A stretch of DNA of 64,000 nt from Dyella_A sp051962475. GTDB taxonomy: Bacteria; Pseudomonadota; Gammaproteobacteria; Xanthomonadales; Rhodanobacteraceae. Numbering within the stretch: position 1 is the stretch's first letter; the number at the start of each line of letters is the position of its first letter. Made by a program: the position numbers and the translations under genes. The stretch covers positions 1 to 64,000 of the forward strand of contig NZ_JBQCCF010000068.1 of the NCBI RefSeq assembly GCF_051962475.1, in the 5' to 3' direction. Positions 49,405 through 58,189 of the stretch are shown piece by piece. The notes below the pieces were generated by a model, which made no database searches, was not told the DNA's origin, and saw only the letters and a list, made by a program, of their open reading frames with translations.

Positions 49405-51477
49405 ATGACTTCGCACACGCATGCGACGAGCCAGTTCAACCGTGAGCTGGTGCTGGCTGCCGTCGCCGATTCCTTCCGCAAGCTCTCGCCGCGGCTGCAG
49501 TTCCGCAACCCGGTGATGTTCGTGGTGTTCCTGTGCAGCCTGTTCACCACCGGGCTGTGGGTGCAGGCGCTGGCCGGCCACGGCGAGGCGCCGACCGGCT
49601 TCATCTTCGCCGTGAGCCTGTGGCTGTGGTTCACCCTGCTGTTCGCCAACTTCGCCGAGGCGCTGGCCGAGGGCCGCGGCAAGGCGCAGGCCGATGCGCT
49701 GCGCAGCTCCCGCAAGGACGTGCTGGCCAAGAAGCTGGCCGCACCGCAGCGCGATGCGGCGGTCACCCTGATGTCCTCGGCCGACCTGCGCGCCGGTGAC
49801 GTGGTGCTGGTGCAGGCGGGCGACATCCTGCCAGGCGACGGTGAGGCCATCGTGGGCGCCGCCAGCGTCAACGAAAGCGCGATCACCGGCGAATCCGCAC
49901 CGGTGATCCGCGAGGCAGGCGGCGATCGCAGCGCCGTCACCGGTGGCACCCAGCTGCTGTCGGACTGGCTGGTGGTGCGCATCACCCGCAACCCGGGCGA
50001 GACCTTCCTCGACCGCATGATCGCGATGGTCGAAGGCGCGGCACGACGCAAGACGCCGAACGAGATCGCGCTGACCATCCTGCTGGCGAAGTTCACCCTG
50101 ATCTTCCTGCTCGCCTGCGTCACCCTGCTGCCGTACTCCATCTACAGCGTGCAGGCGGCCGGCAGCGGCCATCCGATCACCCTCACCGTGCTGGTGGCGC
50201 TGCTGGTGTGCCTGATCCCCACCACCATCGGCGCGCTGCTGTCGGCGATCGGCATCGCCGGCATGGACCGGATGATCCGCGCCAACGTGATCGCCACCTC
50301 CGGCCGTGCGGTGGAAGCGGCGGGCGACGTCGACGTGCTGCTGCTGGACAAGACCGGCACGATCACCCTGGGCAACCGCCAGGCGGTCGCCTTCGCGCCG
50401 GCGCCGGGCATCGACGAGCGCATCCTTGCCGAAGCGGCCCAGCTCGCCTCGCTGGCCGACGAAACGCCCGAAGGCCGCAGCGTGGTGACGTTGGCGCGCG
50501 AGCGCTATGGCCTGGCGCCACGCACGCTGGCCGAGGGCGACGCGCAGTTCGTGCCTTTCACCGCGCAGACCCGCATGAGCGGTGTGGATATCGATGGCCG
50601 GCTCATCCGCAAGGGTGCGCTCGATGCGGTGGAGCGTCATCTCGATGCGCAGAACAGCCACCTACCCACGGCGGTCAAGCGCATCGCCGAGGAAATCGCC
50701 CGCCGCGGCGCCACTCCGTTGATCGTCACCGACGGTGCGCTGGCGCTGGGCGTGATCGAGCTGAAGGACATCGTCAAGAGCGACATCAAGGAGCGCTTCG
50801 CCGAGATGCGCGCGATGGGCATCAAGACCATCATGATCACCGGCGACAACCCGCTCACCGCCGCAGCGATAGCCGCCGAGGCCGGCGTGGACGACTTCCT
50901 CGCCGAAGCCACGCCGGAAGCCAAGCTCGGCCTGATCCGCGAGATCCAGGCCGAAAACCGCCTGGTGGCGATGTGTGGCGACGGCACCAACGACGCCCCG
51001 GCGCTGGCCCAGGCCGACGTGGCGGTGGCGATGAACACCGGCACTCAAGCGGCCAAGGAAGCCGGCAACATGGTCGACCTGGATTCCAACCCGACCAAGC
51101 TGATCGAAGTGGTGGAGATCGGCAAGCAGATGCTGATCACCCGCGGCGCATTGACCACGTTCTCCATCGCCAACGACATCGCCAAATACTTCGCGATCAT
51201 CCCGGCCGCTTTCGCCACCACCTACCCCGCGCTCAACGCGCTCAACGTGATGCACCTGGCCACGCCGCGCAGCGCGATTCTCTCGGCGGTGATCTTCAAC
51301 GCGCTGATCATCATCTTTCTGATCCCGCTCGCGCTCAAGGGCGTGAAGTACCGCGCGCTCGGCGCCGGTGCACTGCTGCGTCGCAACCTGCTGGTGTACG
51401 GCCTGGGCGGCGTCATCGTGCCGTTCCTGGGCATCAAGCTGATCGACCTGCTGCTGGTGCTGCTCGGCCTGGCCTGA
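49405..51477 (+). CDS. kdpB: Potassium-transporting ATPase ATP-binding subunit KdpB
   Basis: A 690-residue P-type ATPase. The phosphorylation motif DKTGTIT (Asp at about residue 316) lies in VDVLLLDKTGTITLGN. Other motifs are TGES in NESAITGESAPVIREAGGD, MITGDNPLTA and MCGDGTNDAPALAQADVAVA. These show an intact pump subunit. It is followed not by kdpC, as usual, but by a small ORF and a porin gene. Confidence 0.98.
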   Translation: MTSHTHATSQFNRELVLAAVADSFRKLSPRLQFRNPVMFVVFLCSLFTTGLWVQALAGHGEAPTGFIFAVSLWLWFTLLFANFAEALAEGRGKAQADALRSSRKDVLAKKLAAPQRDAAVTLMSSADLRAGDVVLVQAGDILPGDGEAIVGAASVNESAITGESAPVIREAGGDRSAVTGGTQLLSDWLVVRITRNPGETFLDRMIAMVEGAARRKTPNEIALTILLAKFTLIFLLACVTLLPYSIYSVQAAGSGHPITLTVLVALLVCLIPTTIGALLSAIGIAGMDRMIRANVIATSGRAVEAAGDVDVLLLDKTGTITLGNRQAVAFAPAPGIDERILAEAAQLASLADETPEGRSVVTLARERYGLAPRTLAEGDAQFVPFTAQTRMSGVDIDGRLIRKGALDAVERHLDAQNSHLPTAVKRIAEEIARRGATPLIVTDGALALGVIELKDIVKSDIKERFAEMRAMGIKTIMITGDNPLTAAAIAAEAGVDDFLAEATPEAKLGLIREIQAENRLVAMCGDGTNDAPALAQADVAVAMNTGTQAAKEAGNMVDLDSNPTKLIEVVEIGKQMLITRGALTTFSIANDIAKYFAIIPAAFATTYPALNALNVMHLATPRSAILSAVIFNALIIIFLIPLALKGVKYRALGAGALLRRNLLVYGLGGVIVPFLGIKLIDLLLVLLGLA

Positions 51478-51490
51478 GGCCTGGCGCGCA

Positions 51491-51512
51491 GGGCCCGGCG
51501 GTCGCCGGGCCC
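51491..51512. other. Intercistronic hairpin after kdpB
   Basis: GGGCCCGGCG and CGCCGGGCCC form a perfect 10-bp stem with a 2-base loop, 13 bases after the kdpB stop and without T-run. It could lower expression of the distal genes or protect the kdpFAB part of the mRNA. Confidence 0.55.
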
Positions 51513-51539
51513 GCTAAACCCACTGACGGAAACCTCGTC

Positions 51540-51746
51540 ATGCATACCCTGAAAGTCTCTGTTTCCTTCCCCGATGACACGCACGACGACGTGCAGCTGA
51601 AGCTGTCGGCCGATGAGATCGATGGCGGCGTGGTGATCGCGCTGCCGGTGCGCACGCCGCGCGCCGGCACGTCGCCCCTGCCGGCCACGGCACCCGCACC
51701 GAGCGTCAGCGACGACTACGAGCTGGGCGGCTACGCCGGCATCTGA
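51540..51746 (+). CDS. Hypothetical protein in kdp operon (68 aa)
   Basis: A 68-residue soluble protein: MHTLKVSVSFPDDTHDDVQL, an acidic KLSADEIDGG, then a Pro/Ala/Thr-rich linker, and the tail DDYELGGYAGI. I do not recognise it. Weak GGAA lies 8 bases upstream of the ATG. It sits between kdpB and the porin, 62 bp after kdpB. If translated it would be cytoplasmic, as no signal or helix is present. Confidence 0.5.
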   Translation: MHTLKVSVSFPDDTHDDVQLKLSADEIDGGVVIALPVRTPRAGTSPLPATAPAPSVSDDYELGGYAGI

Positions 51747-51800
51747 TCGCATCCCATCCACCCGTGCGTCGCACCTTCAACACGCGACGCGGAGTCCATC

Positions 51801-52610
51801 ATGAAACTGCGTTACCTCACGGCATCCACTGCCCTCCTCTCGCTGGCCTGCGCCGGTGCCGCCGCACAACAGGCCGCGGCAAATCCGGTCACCGGCAACG
51901 TCGCCGTTACCTCCGACTACATGTTCCGCGGCCTCACCCAGACCTGGGGCCGCCCGGCCATCCAGGGCGGTGCCGACTACGCGAACCCGGACGGTTTTGC
52001 CGCCGGCTTCTGGGGTTCGAGCATCAGCGAGCGCAGCTACCCCGGCGGCGCCATGGAGCTGGATCTTTACGCCAGCTACGGCCAGGCCATCAATAGCGAC
52101 TGGTCCTGGCGCGTAGGCGTGTACGGCTATGTCTACCCTGGCGCCAACCTCGACCAGGCTGGCCTGCCCTCGCGCTCGCTCAACACCGCCGAGGCGAACG
52201 CCGCGCTGAGCTGGAAGCAGTTCACCCTGAAGTACAACCGCGCGCTCACCGACTATTTCGGCGTGGACACCGAGCAGGGCTACACCGGCGATTCGAAGGG
52301 CACCGACTACCTGCAGCTGGATGCCAGCTTCCCGCTGGCCGATGCCTGGAGCCTGGCCCTGCATGCCGGCCACACGCACTACACCACCGCGCTGGCGACA
52401 CCGCTGGCCAATGGCGCTCGCAGTCCGAGCTACAGCGACTTCGGCGCCACGCTGAAATTCCAGTTCGACCCGCACTGGTCGATCAGCGGCGGTATCACCC
52501 ATGCCAGCAACGCCGACTTCTACCGTCGCACCGCCAGCTTCCTCGACGCCAACGACACCCGCAACGTCGGCGGCAGCCGCGGTTTCGTGATGTTGCAAGG
52601 CACGTTCTAG
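51801..52610 (+). CDS. TorF-family putative porin (Gcw_chp)
   Basis: A 269-residue outer-membrane protein. The signal peptide ends near CAGAAAQQA. The start of the mature part, GNVAVTSDYMFRGLTQTWGR, is diagnostic of the TorF/Gcw_chp family. Alternating aromatic-hydrophobic strands and a C-terminal SRGFVMLQGTF ending in Phe support a beta-barrel. GGAG lies eight bases upstream of the ATG. It is inserted between kdpB and kdpC, with the same strand and short gaps, so it is probably in the kdp transcript. The solute is unknown. Confidence 0.88.
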   Translation: MKLRYLTASTALLSLACAGAAAQQAAANPVTGNVAVTSDYMFRGLTQTWGRPAIQGGADYANPDGFAAGFWGSSISERSYPGGAMELDLYASYGQAINSDWSWRVGVYGYVYPGANLDQAGLPSRSLNTAEANAALSWKQFTLKYNRALTDYFGVDTEQGYTGDSKGTDYLQLDASFPLADAWSLALHAGHTHYTTALATPLANGARSPSYSDFGATLKFQFDPHWSISGGITHASNADFYRRTASFLDANDTRNVGGSRGFVMLQGTF

Positions 52611-52685
52611 TGCGAGCGATCTTTCATCGCTGAATGCACCACGTGGCCAGCTGTGGCCGCACATTCCAACCAAGCGAGCATTCCC

Positions 52686-53264
52686 ATGTTCAAGCTACTG
52701 CGCCAATCCTTCCTGATGCTGCTGGTGATGACCGTGATCACCGGTGTGCTGTATCCGCTGGCCGCCACCGGTCTGTCCCGGCTCGCCTTCGCACACCAGG
52801 CCGATGGCAGCCTGATCACGCGCGACGGCAAGCCGGTCGGTTCGGCGCTGATCGGGCAGTCGTTCGACGACCCGCGCTATTTCTGGGGCCGGCCGTCGGC
52901 CACCGCGCCCAACCCCTACAATGGCGGCGCATCGTCCGGCTCGAACCAGGGGCCGACCAACCCGGCCCTGGTCGATGCGGTGAAGCAGCGCGTCGCCGCA
53001 CTGCGGGGTGCCGACCCAGGCAACCACGCGCCGGTGCCGGTGGATCTGGTGACGGCCTCGGGGAGTGGGCTCGATCCGCAGATCAGCCCGGCCGCGGCGC
53101 AGTACCAGGTGGCGCGGGTGGCGCGGCTTCGCCGGCTCGACGTGACACAGGTGCAGGCGCTGGTGAGCGCACACACGCAGGGGCGGCAGCTCGGCGTGCT
53201 GGGCGAGCCCCGCGTGAACGTGCTCGAACTCAACCTGGCGCTGGATGCACTCGCCAAGCGCTGA
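52686..53264 (+). CDS. kdpC: Potassium-transporting ATPase subunit KdpC
   Basis: A 192-residue subunit with one N-terminal helix (LMLLVMTVITGVLYPLAATG) and a periplasmic domain with GSALIGQSF, RYFWGRPSATAPNPYNGGAS and SGSGLDPQISPAAA. The end carries VNVLELNLALDAL. All are family hallmarks. The start at 52686 fits; the frame opens at 52653. The gap from the porin gene is 75 bp, and kdpD follows after 36 bp. Confidence 0.97.
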   Translation: MFKLLRQSFLMLLVMTVITGVLYPLAATGLSRLAFAHQADGSLITRDGKPVGSALIGQSFDDPRYFWGRPSATAPNPYNGGASSGSNQGPTNPALVDAVKQRVAALRGADPGNHAPVPVDLVTASGSGLDPQISPAAAQYQVARVARLRRLDVTQVQALVSAHTQGRQLGVLGEPRVNVLELNLALDALAKR

Positions 53265-53300
53265 TCCTTCCATCCGCCCTGTCACCGACGAGACACGACG

Positions 53301-55961
53301 ATGACCGATTCCTCGCGTGACGCCCGAGCCGACGCCCTGCTGCATGCCACGCAGGGCGCGGACCAGCACCGGCTGAAGATCTTCCTTGGCGCCGCCCCGG
53401 GCGTGGGCAAGACCTTCGCCATGCTCTCGGCCGCGCGCGAGCTGAAACGGCAGGGCGTGGACGTGGTGGTTGGCCTGGTGGAAACCCACGGCCGGGCGGA
53501 AACCGCCGCGCTGCTGGAGGGCCTGGAAGTGCTGCCGAGGCGCACCGTGCAGCAGCACAAACGCGAGTTCAACGAGTTCGATCTCGACGCCGCACTGGCG
53601 CGGCGTCCAGCGGTGCTGCTGGTCGACGAGCTGGCCCATACCAACCTGCCCGGCGGCCGTCACACGCGCCGCTGGCAGGACATCGCCGAGCTGCTCGATG
53701 CCGGCATCGAGGTCTATACCGCGCTCAACGTGCAGCATCTGGAGAGCCGCAACGACCAGGTGCGCCGGATCACCGGCATCACCGTGCGCGAGACCGTGCC
53801 CGACGCGTTTCTCGATCGCGCGCGAGACATCGTGTTGGTCGACCTGCCGCCGCGCGAGCTGATAGGCCGGCTCAAGCAGGGCAAGGTCTACGTGCCGGAA
53901 ACCGCGGCCGCCGCGCTCAATGCCTTCTTTTCGCCAACCAACCTGGCTGCGCTGCGAGAGCTGGCGGTGGAAACCATCGCCGGCCACGTCGACAGCGATC
54001 TGCGCGAGCACATGCTCGCTCGCGGCACGGCCATGCCGGTACGCCGCCACGTGCTGGCGGCGATCGACGGCTACGGCCAGAGCGACTACCTGGTGCGCGT
54101 GGCCCGCCGCATCGCCGAGCGGCGCGGCGCACCGTGGAGCGTCGCCTTCGTCGATACCGGCGCAACGTTGGACCCGGCTCGCCGCGAACGGCTCGACGCC
54201 GCCATGCGGCTGGCCGAGCGGCTGGGCGGCGAGGCGATCATCCTGCGCGGCCACGTGATCGCCGACGAACTGCTCGCCCACGCCGATCGCGAGGGCGTGG
54301 GCCAGATCATCCTCGGGCGTACCCGCGAGCGGCCGATCGCGCGCCTGCTCGGCATCTCCCTCACCCAGCAGCTGCTGCGTCGTGGTGCGCACATGGAGCT
54401 GACCATCATCGCCACGCCGGCAGAGCGCGCCCAGGCGCGCCGGCGGCGGAGCACCCGCGCGCGCGGATCACGCAGCGACTATGGCTACGCCACATTGGCC
54501 GCCGGCATCGCCTTCCTGGCCGCCTTCGCCGCCGACCGCTACCTGTCGGTGGCCAATCTCTCGCTGATCTTCCTCATCGCCGTGCTGGTGGTCGCGGTGC
54601 GCACGCGCATGGCGGTGGCCGTCTATACGGCTGTGCTGTGCTTCCTCGGCTACAACTTCTTCTTCGCGCCGCCGCGCTACACGCTGGTGATCGCCAACGC
54701 CGACGACGTGCTGGCGGTAACGCTCTTCCTGGTCACTGCGCTGGTGTGCAGCCGGCTGGCCACCCGACTGTCCAGCCAGGTGGCCTCGCTGCGAGACGCA
54801 CAGGTGCGCGCACGTGCGCTGCTGCGCCTGGGCCAGCAACTGGCGGCCAGCACCGACGCCGAGGCCGTGCGCGAGGCCGGCGCCCAGGCGCTGGCTCAGG
54901 CGCTGGGCGCCCACGCCGCGCTGCTCGTGCGCGATGCCGACCAGCGTCTGCAGCCAGCCGCCAGCGCGCCGCGCAGCTTCGCGCTGAGCCACCAGGATCA
55001 GGCAGCCGCTGACTGGTGCGAGCGCCACGCCGAGGCCGCCGGCCGCCATACCGACACGCTCAACGGCGCCGCCTGCTGGATGCTGCCGCTGGGCACCGAA
55101 GATCATCGCCTCGGCGTGGCGGCGCTGCGCTTCGACGACCCGGCCGCGCTGAACCCCGACCGACGCAGCCTCGCCCTGGCGATGGTGCAGGACATCGGCC
55201 GTGCGCTGGAGCGCGCGCGGCTCGCCGATGCGCTGGAGGGTGCCCGCGTGCAGGGCGAAACCGAACGCCTGCGTAGCGCGCTGCTGTCGTCGGTGTCGCA
55301 CGACCTGCGCTCGCCGCTGGCCTCGATGATCGGCGCCGCCGGCACCCTGGTGAGCTACGAGGACAAACTGCCGGCGACCGAGCGGCGCGAGCTGCTGGCC
55401 TCGATCTTGGGCGAAGGCCAGCGGCTCGACCGCTACATCCAGAACCTGCTCGACATGACCCGCCTGGGCCACGGCACGCTCAAGCTCAACCGCGACTGGA
55501 CCGACAGCGCGGAGATCGTCGGCGCGGCGCTGGGCCGGTTGCGCAAGCTGTTCCCCGACCTGCGCGTAGAGACCGACGCGCCGCGTGACGCGGTGCTGAT
55601 GTACGTGCACCCGGCACTGATCGAGCAGGCGCTGTTCAACATCCTGGAGAACGCCGCGCGCTTCTCGCCACCGAACGAGCCGGTGCGTATCACCGTGCAC
55701 GTCGCCGACGACCGCCTGCTGATCGACGTGGCCGACCGCGGCCCGGGCATCCCCGAGGACGAACGCGCGCGCATCTTCGACATGTTCTATTCGGTGGCCC
55801 GCGGCGACCGCGCCCCGCAGGGCACCGGCCTGGGGCTGGCGATCTGCCGCGGCATGATCGGCGCACACGGCGGCAGCGTGGAGGCGCTGCCGGGCGATGG
55901 CGTGGGCACGGTGATCCGGATCAGCCTGCCGATGTCGGAACTGCCCAAAAGCGACGACTGA
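53301..55961 (+). CDS. kdpD: KdpD osmosensitive potassium-channel sensor kinase
   Basis: An 886-residue kinase. The N-terminal KdpD domain has Walker A GAAPGVGKTFAML and Walker B LLVDELAHTNLPG. A universal-stress-like domain, four closely spaced helices (residues ~395-500), a GAF-like region and a catalytic domain follow. The phospho-His is in SVSHDLRSPLASMIG (near residue 665); ATP motifs are NILENAARFS and GTGLGLAICRGMIG. It is full length. No kdpE follows: the next gene is on the other strand and is unrelated. Its partner must be encoded elsewhere or replaced. Confidence 0.97.
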   Translation: MTDSSRDARADALLHATQGADQHRLKIFLGAAPGVGKTFAMLSAARELKRQGVDVVVGLVETHGRAETAALLEGLEVLPRRTVQQHKREFNEFDLDAALARRPAVLLVDELAHTNLPGGRHTRRWQDIAELLDAGIEVYTALNVQHLESRNDQVRRITGITVRETVPDAFLDRARDIVLVDLPPRELIGRLKQGKVYVPETAAAALNAFFSPTNLAALRELAVETIAGHVDSDLREHMLARGTAMPVRRHVLAAIDGYGQSDYLVRVARRIAERRGAPWSVAFVDTGATLDPARRERLDAAMRLAERLGGEAIILRGHVIADELLAHADREGVGQIILGRTRERPIARLLGISLTQQLLRRGAHMELTIIATPAERAQARRRRSTRARGSRSDYGYATLAAGIAFLAAFAADRYLSVANLSLIFLIAVLVVAVRTRMAVAVYTAVLCFLGYNFFFAPPRYTLVIANADDVLAVTLFLVTALVCSRLATRLSSQVASLRDAQVRARALLRLGQQLAASTDAEAVREAGAQALAQALGAHAALLVRDADQRLQPAASAPRSFALSHQDQAAADWCERHAEAAGRHTDTLNGAACWMLPLGTEDHRLGVAALRFDDPAALNPDRRSLALAMVQDIGRALERARLADALEGARVQGETERLRSALLSSVSHDLRSPLASMIGAAGTLVSYEDKLPATERRELLASILGEGQRLDRYIQNLLDMTRLGHGTLKLNRDWTDSAEIVGAALGRLRKLFPDLRVETDAPRDAVLMYVHPALIEQALFNILENAARFSPPNEPVRITVHVADDRLLIDVADRGPGIPEDERARIFDMFYSVARGDRAPQGTGLGLAICRGMIGAHGGSVEALPGDGVGTVIRISLPMSELPKSDD

Positions 55962-56002
55962 GCGCGACGACCGAGCTTGATGACTGACCCGGATCGGTCG
56001 CC

Positions 56003-56758
56003 TCAGCGACGCGCCTTGGACAGCAGGCGCAGGATTTCCATGTACAGCCACACCAGCGTGACCATCAGCGCGAACGCGCCGAACCACTCCATGTACTTCG
56101 GCGCGCCCTGCGCGGCGCCGCGCTCGATCATGTCGAAATCGAGCACCAGGTTGAGCGCCGCCAGGCCCACCACCAGCAGGCTGAAACCGATGCCCATGGC
56201 GCCGGATTCGTGGATGAAGGGAATCTGGATGCTGGTGAAGGCGCGCAGGCCGATGTCCACCAGGTAGAGCAGCATGATGCCGCCGGTGGCCGCCACCACG
56301 CCCATGCGGAACTTGTCGGTGACCTTGATCACCCCGGTGCGGTAGAGCAGCAGCATCGCCGCCAGCACGCCCACGGTGAGCATGATCGCCTGCAGCACGA
56401 TGCCCGGGAACCGCAGTTCCATGAAGGCGGAGATGCCGCCGAGCGCGAAGCCTTCGGCAATCGCGTAGAGCGGCGCGGTGATGCCCGACCAGCGCGGCGC
56501 GAAGCTCGACACCATGGCCAGCGCGAAGCCCACCAGCAAGCCGCCCCACAGGAACGGCGACACCGCCGCCATCGCCGCCTGCAGGTTGCCATCGGCAGCG
56601 GCTTCGGCGAAGCGGTTCCAGGTCCAACTGCCGGTCACTACGGTCAGCAGCAGCAACAGGCCGGTCTTGGCGATGGTGCCGTTCATGGTCATCCGCTCGC
56701 CCGCGGCGAACGGGCCCTGGAAGACCTTTTCTTTCAGGACGGGATTGCTCGAACGCAT
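56003..56758 (-). CDS. Bax inhibitor-1/YccA-family membrane protein
   Basis: A 251-residue protein with seven predicted helices and the conserved acidic residues in the last ones (NLVLDFDMIERG). The N-terminus MRSSNPVLKEKVFQGPFAAG is characteristic of the bacterial BaxI_1 subgroup. The family includes pH-sensitive calcium-leak proteins; the bacterial role is not settled. The start at 56758 has AAGGAG six bases upstream; a longer frame begins at 56785. It converges with kdpD and is 72 bp downstream of the fsr-type gene. Confidence 0.9.
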   Translation of the reverse strand: MRSSNPVLKEKVFQGPFAAGERMTMNGTIAKTGLLLLLTVVTGSWTWNRFAEAAADGNLQAAMAAVSPFLWGGLLVGFALAMVSSFAPRWSGITAPLYAIAEGFALGGISAFMELRFPGIVLQAIMLTVGVLAAMLLLYRTGVIKVTDKFRMGVVAATGGIMLLYLVDIGLRAFTSIQIPFIHESGAMGIGFSLLVVGLAALNLVLDFDMIERGAAQGAPKYMEWFGAFALMVTLVWLYMEILRLLSKARR

Positions 56759-56830
56759 GGGTGACTCCTTGGGGTCGCAGGTCACGCGGGGTGACCGGTC
56801 CGGTCATGCTAACCCGTGCCCACGACGGCG

Positions 56831-58072
56831 TCACCGCGCCCGCGGCGGCTCCAGATCGGGCAGGAACACGGTGATCAACCCCATCAGCGGCAGATAGGCG
56901 CAGAGCCGGTAGACGTAGGCTATGCCATGCGCGTCGGCCAGGTTGCCGAGCACCGCCGCACCGATGCCGCCCATGCCGAAGGCGAAGCCGAAGAACAGGC
57001 CCGAGACCATGCCCACGCGTCCGGGAATCAGCTCCTGCGCATACACCAGGATGGCCGAGAATGCCGAGGCCAGGATCAGCCCGATCACCACCGACAGCAC
57101 GCCGGTCCACGCCAGGCCCACGTGCGGCAGCAACAGGGTGAACGGCGCCACGCCGAGGATGGACACCCAGATCACCCACTTGCGTCCAATGCGGTCGCCC
57201 ACCGGGCCACCGATCAGGCCACCGGCGGCCACGGCGACGAGGAACGCGAACAGATGCACCTGCGCGCTCTGCACCGACACGCCGAACGTGTGGATCAGAT
57301 AGAACGTGTAGTAGCTGCTGAGGCTGGCCAGGTAGAAATACTTCGAGAAGATCAGCAGGCCCAGGATCGCCAGCGCGCCGACCACCCGCGACCGCGGGAG
57401 CGCGGCGACGGGCGCCCGTACGACCGTCCGGCCGCGCGCCACGTGATGCTCGCCGTACCAGCGCCCCACCTGCAGCAGCACCACGATCGCCAGCAGCGCC
57501 ACCAACGAAAACCAGGCCACGCTACCGCGCCCGTGCGGCACGATGATCCACGCCGCCAGCAGCGGCCCGAGCGAGGCGCCGGCATTGCCGCCAACCTGGA
57601 ACACCGACTGCGCCAGCCCATGCCGTCCGCCGGAGGCCAGCCGGGCAACCCGCGAGGATTCGGGGTGGAAGATCGCCGAGCCGGTGCCGACCAGCGCGGC
57701 GGCCAGCAGCAACAGCGCAAAGCTGGGCGCCACCGACAGCAGCAACAGCCCCAGCAGGGTGAAGCCCATGCCTACCGGCAGCGAGTACGGCATCGGCCGG
57801 CGGTCGGTGAGCATGCCGACCAGCGGCTGCAGCAGCGAAGCGGTGATCTGGTAGGTCAGCGTGATCAGGCCGATCTGAGTGAAGCTCAGGTGGAAGCCTT
57901 CCTTCAGCAACGGATAGATCGCCAGGATCAGCGACTGGATCATGTCGTTGAGCATGTGGGCGAAGCTGATGCCGCCGAGCACCGCGACGGCAGGGCCGTC
58001 GGACGCGCGCGGCACGCTCGTGGCGGCGGCCTCGGAAGGCGGCAGGGGCGCATTGTCGACACGGATGTCCAT
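56831..58072 (-). CDS. Fosmidomycin-resistance (Fsr)-type MFS exporter
   Basis: A 413-residue transporter with 12 helices. The segments GGISFAHMLNDMIQSLILAI, GTGSAIFHPESSRVAR and QVGGNAGASLGPLLAAW are typical of the Fsr group of the major facilitator superfamily. Fsr exports fosmidomycin in E. coli; the natural substrate is unknown. The ATG at 58072 (MDIRVDN) is the likely start; a GTG at 58117 is possible. It diverges from an AraC-type regulator gene 117 bp away, which probably controls it. Confidence 0.9.
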   Translation of the reverse strand: MDIRVDNAPLPPSEAAATSVPRASDGPAVAVLGGISFAHMLNDMIQSLILAIYPLLKEGFHLSFTQIGLITLTYQITASLLQPLVGMLTDRRPMPYSLPVGMGFTLLGLLLLSVAPSFALLLLAAALVGTGSAIFHPESSRVARLASGGRHGLAQSVFQVGGNAGASLGPLLAAWIIVPHGRGSVAWFSLVALLAIVVLLQVGRWYGEHHVARGRTVVRAPVAALPRSRVVGALAILGLLIFSKYFYLASLSSYYTFYLIHTFGVSVQSAQVHLFAFLVAVAAGGLIGGPVGDRIGRKWVIWVSILGVAPFTLLLPHVGLAWTGVLSVVIGLILASAFSAILVYAQELIPGRVGMVSGLFFGFAFGMGGIGAAVLGNLADAHGIAYVYRLCAYLPLMGLITVFLPDLEPPRAR

Positions 58073-58189
58073 TGGCAGGGCTCGGGGAGTGGGTCGTTGC
58101 GTGACCGGGGCGGTCACTTTAGAGTCGCTCCGAGCGGCCCGCTTGTATCAACGGGTCAACTTCTATTGAATTCGGGCCATACCGCCGGC

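Noticed and set aside
55969..55999. Possible terminator between kdpD and the BI-1 gene (GACCGA/TCGGTC)
   Set aside because: Stem of only 6 bp with a 19-base loop and no T-run; too weak to support.
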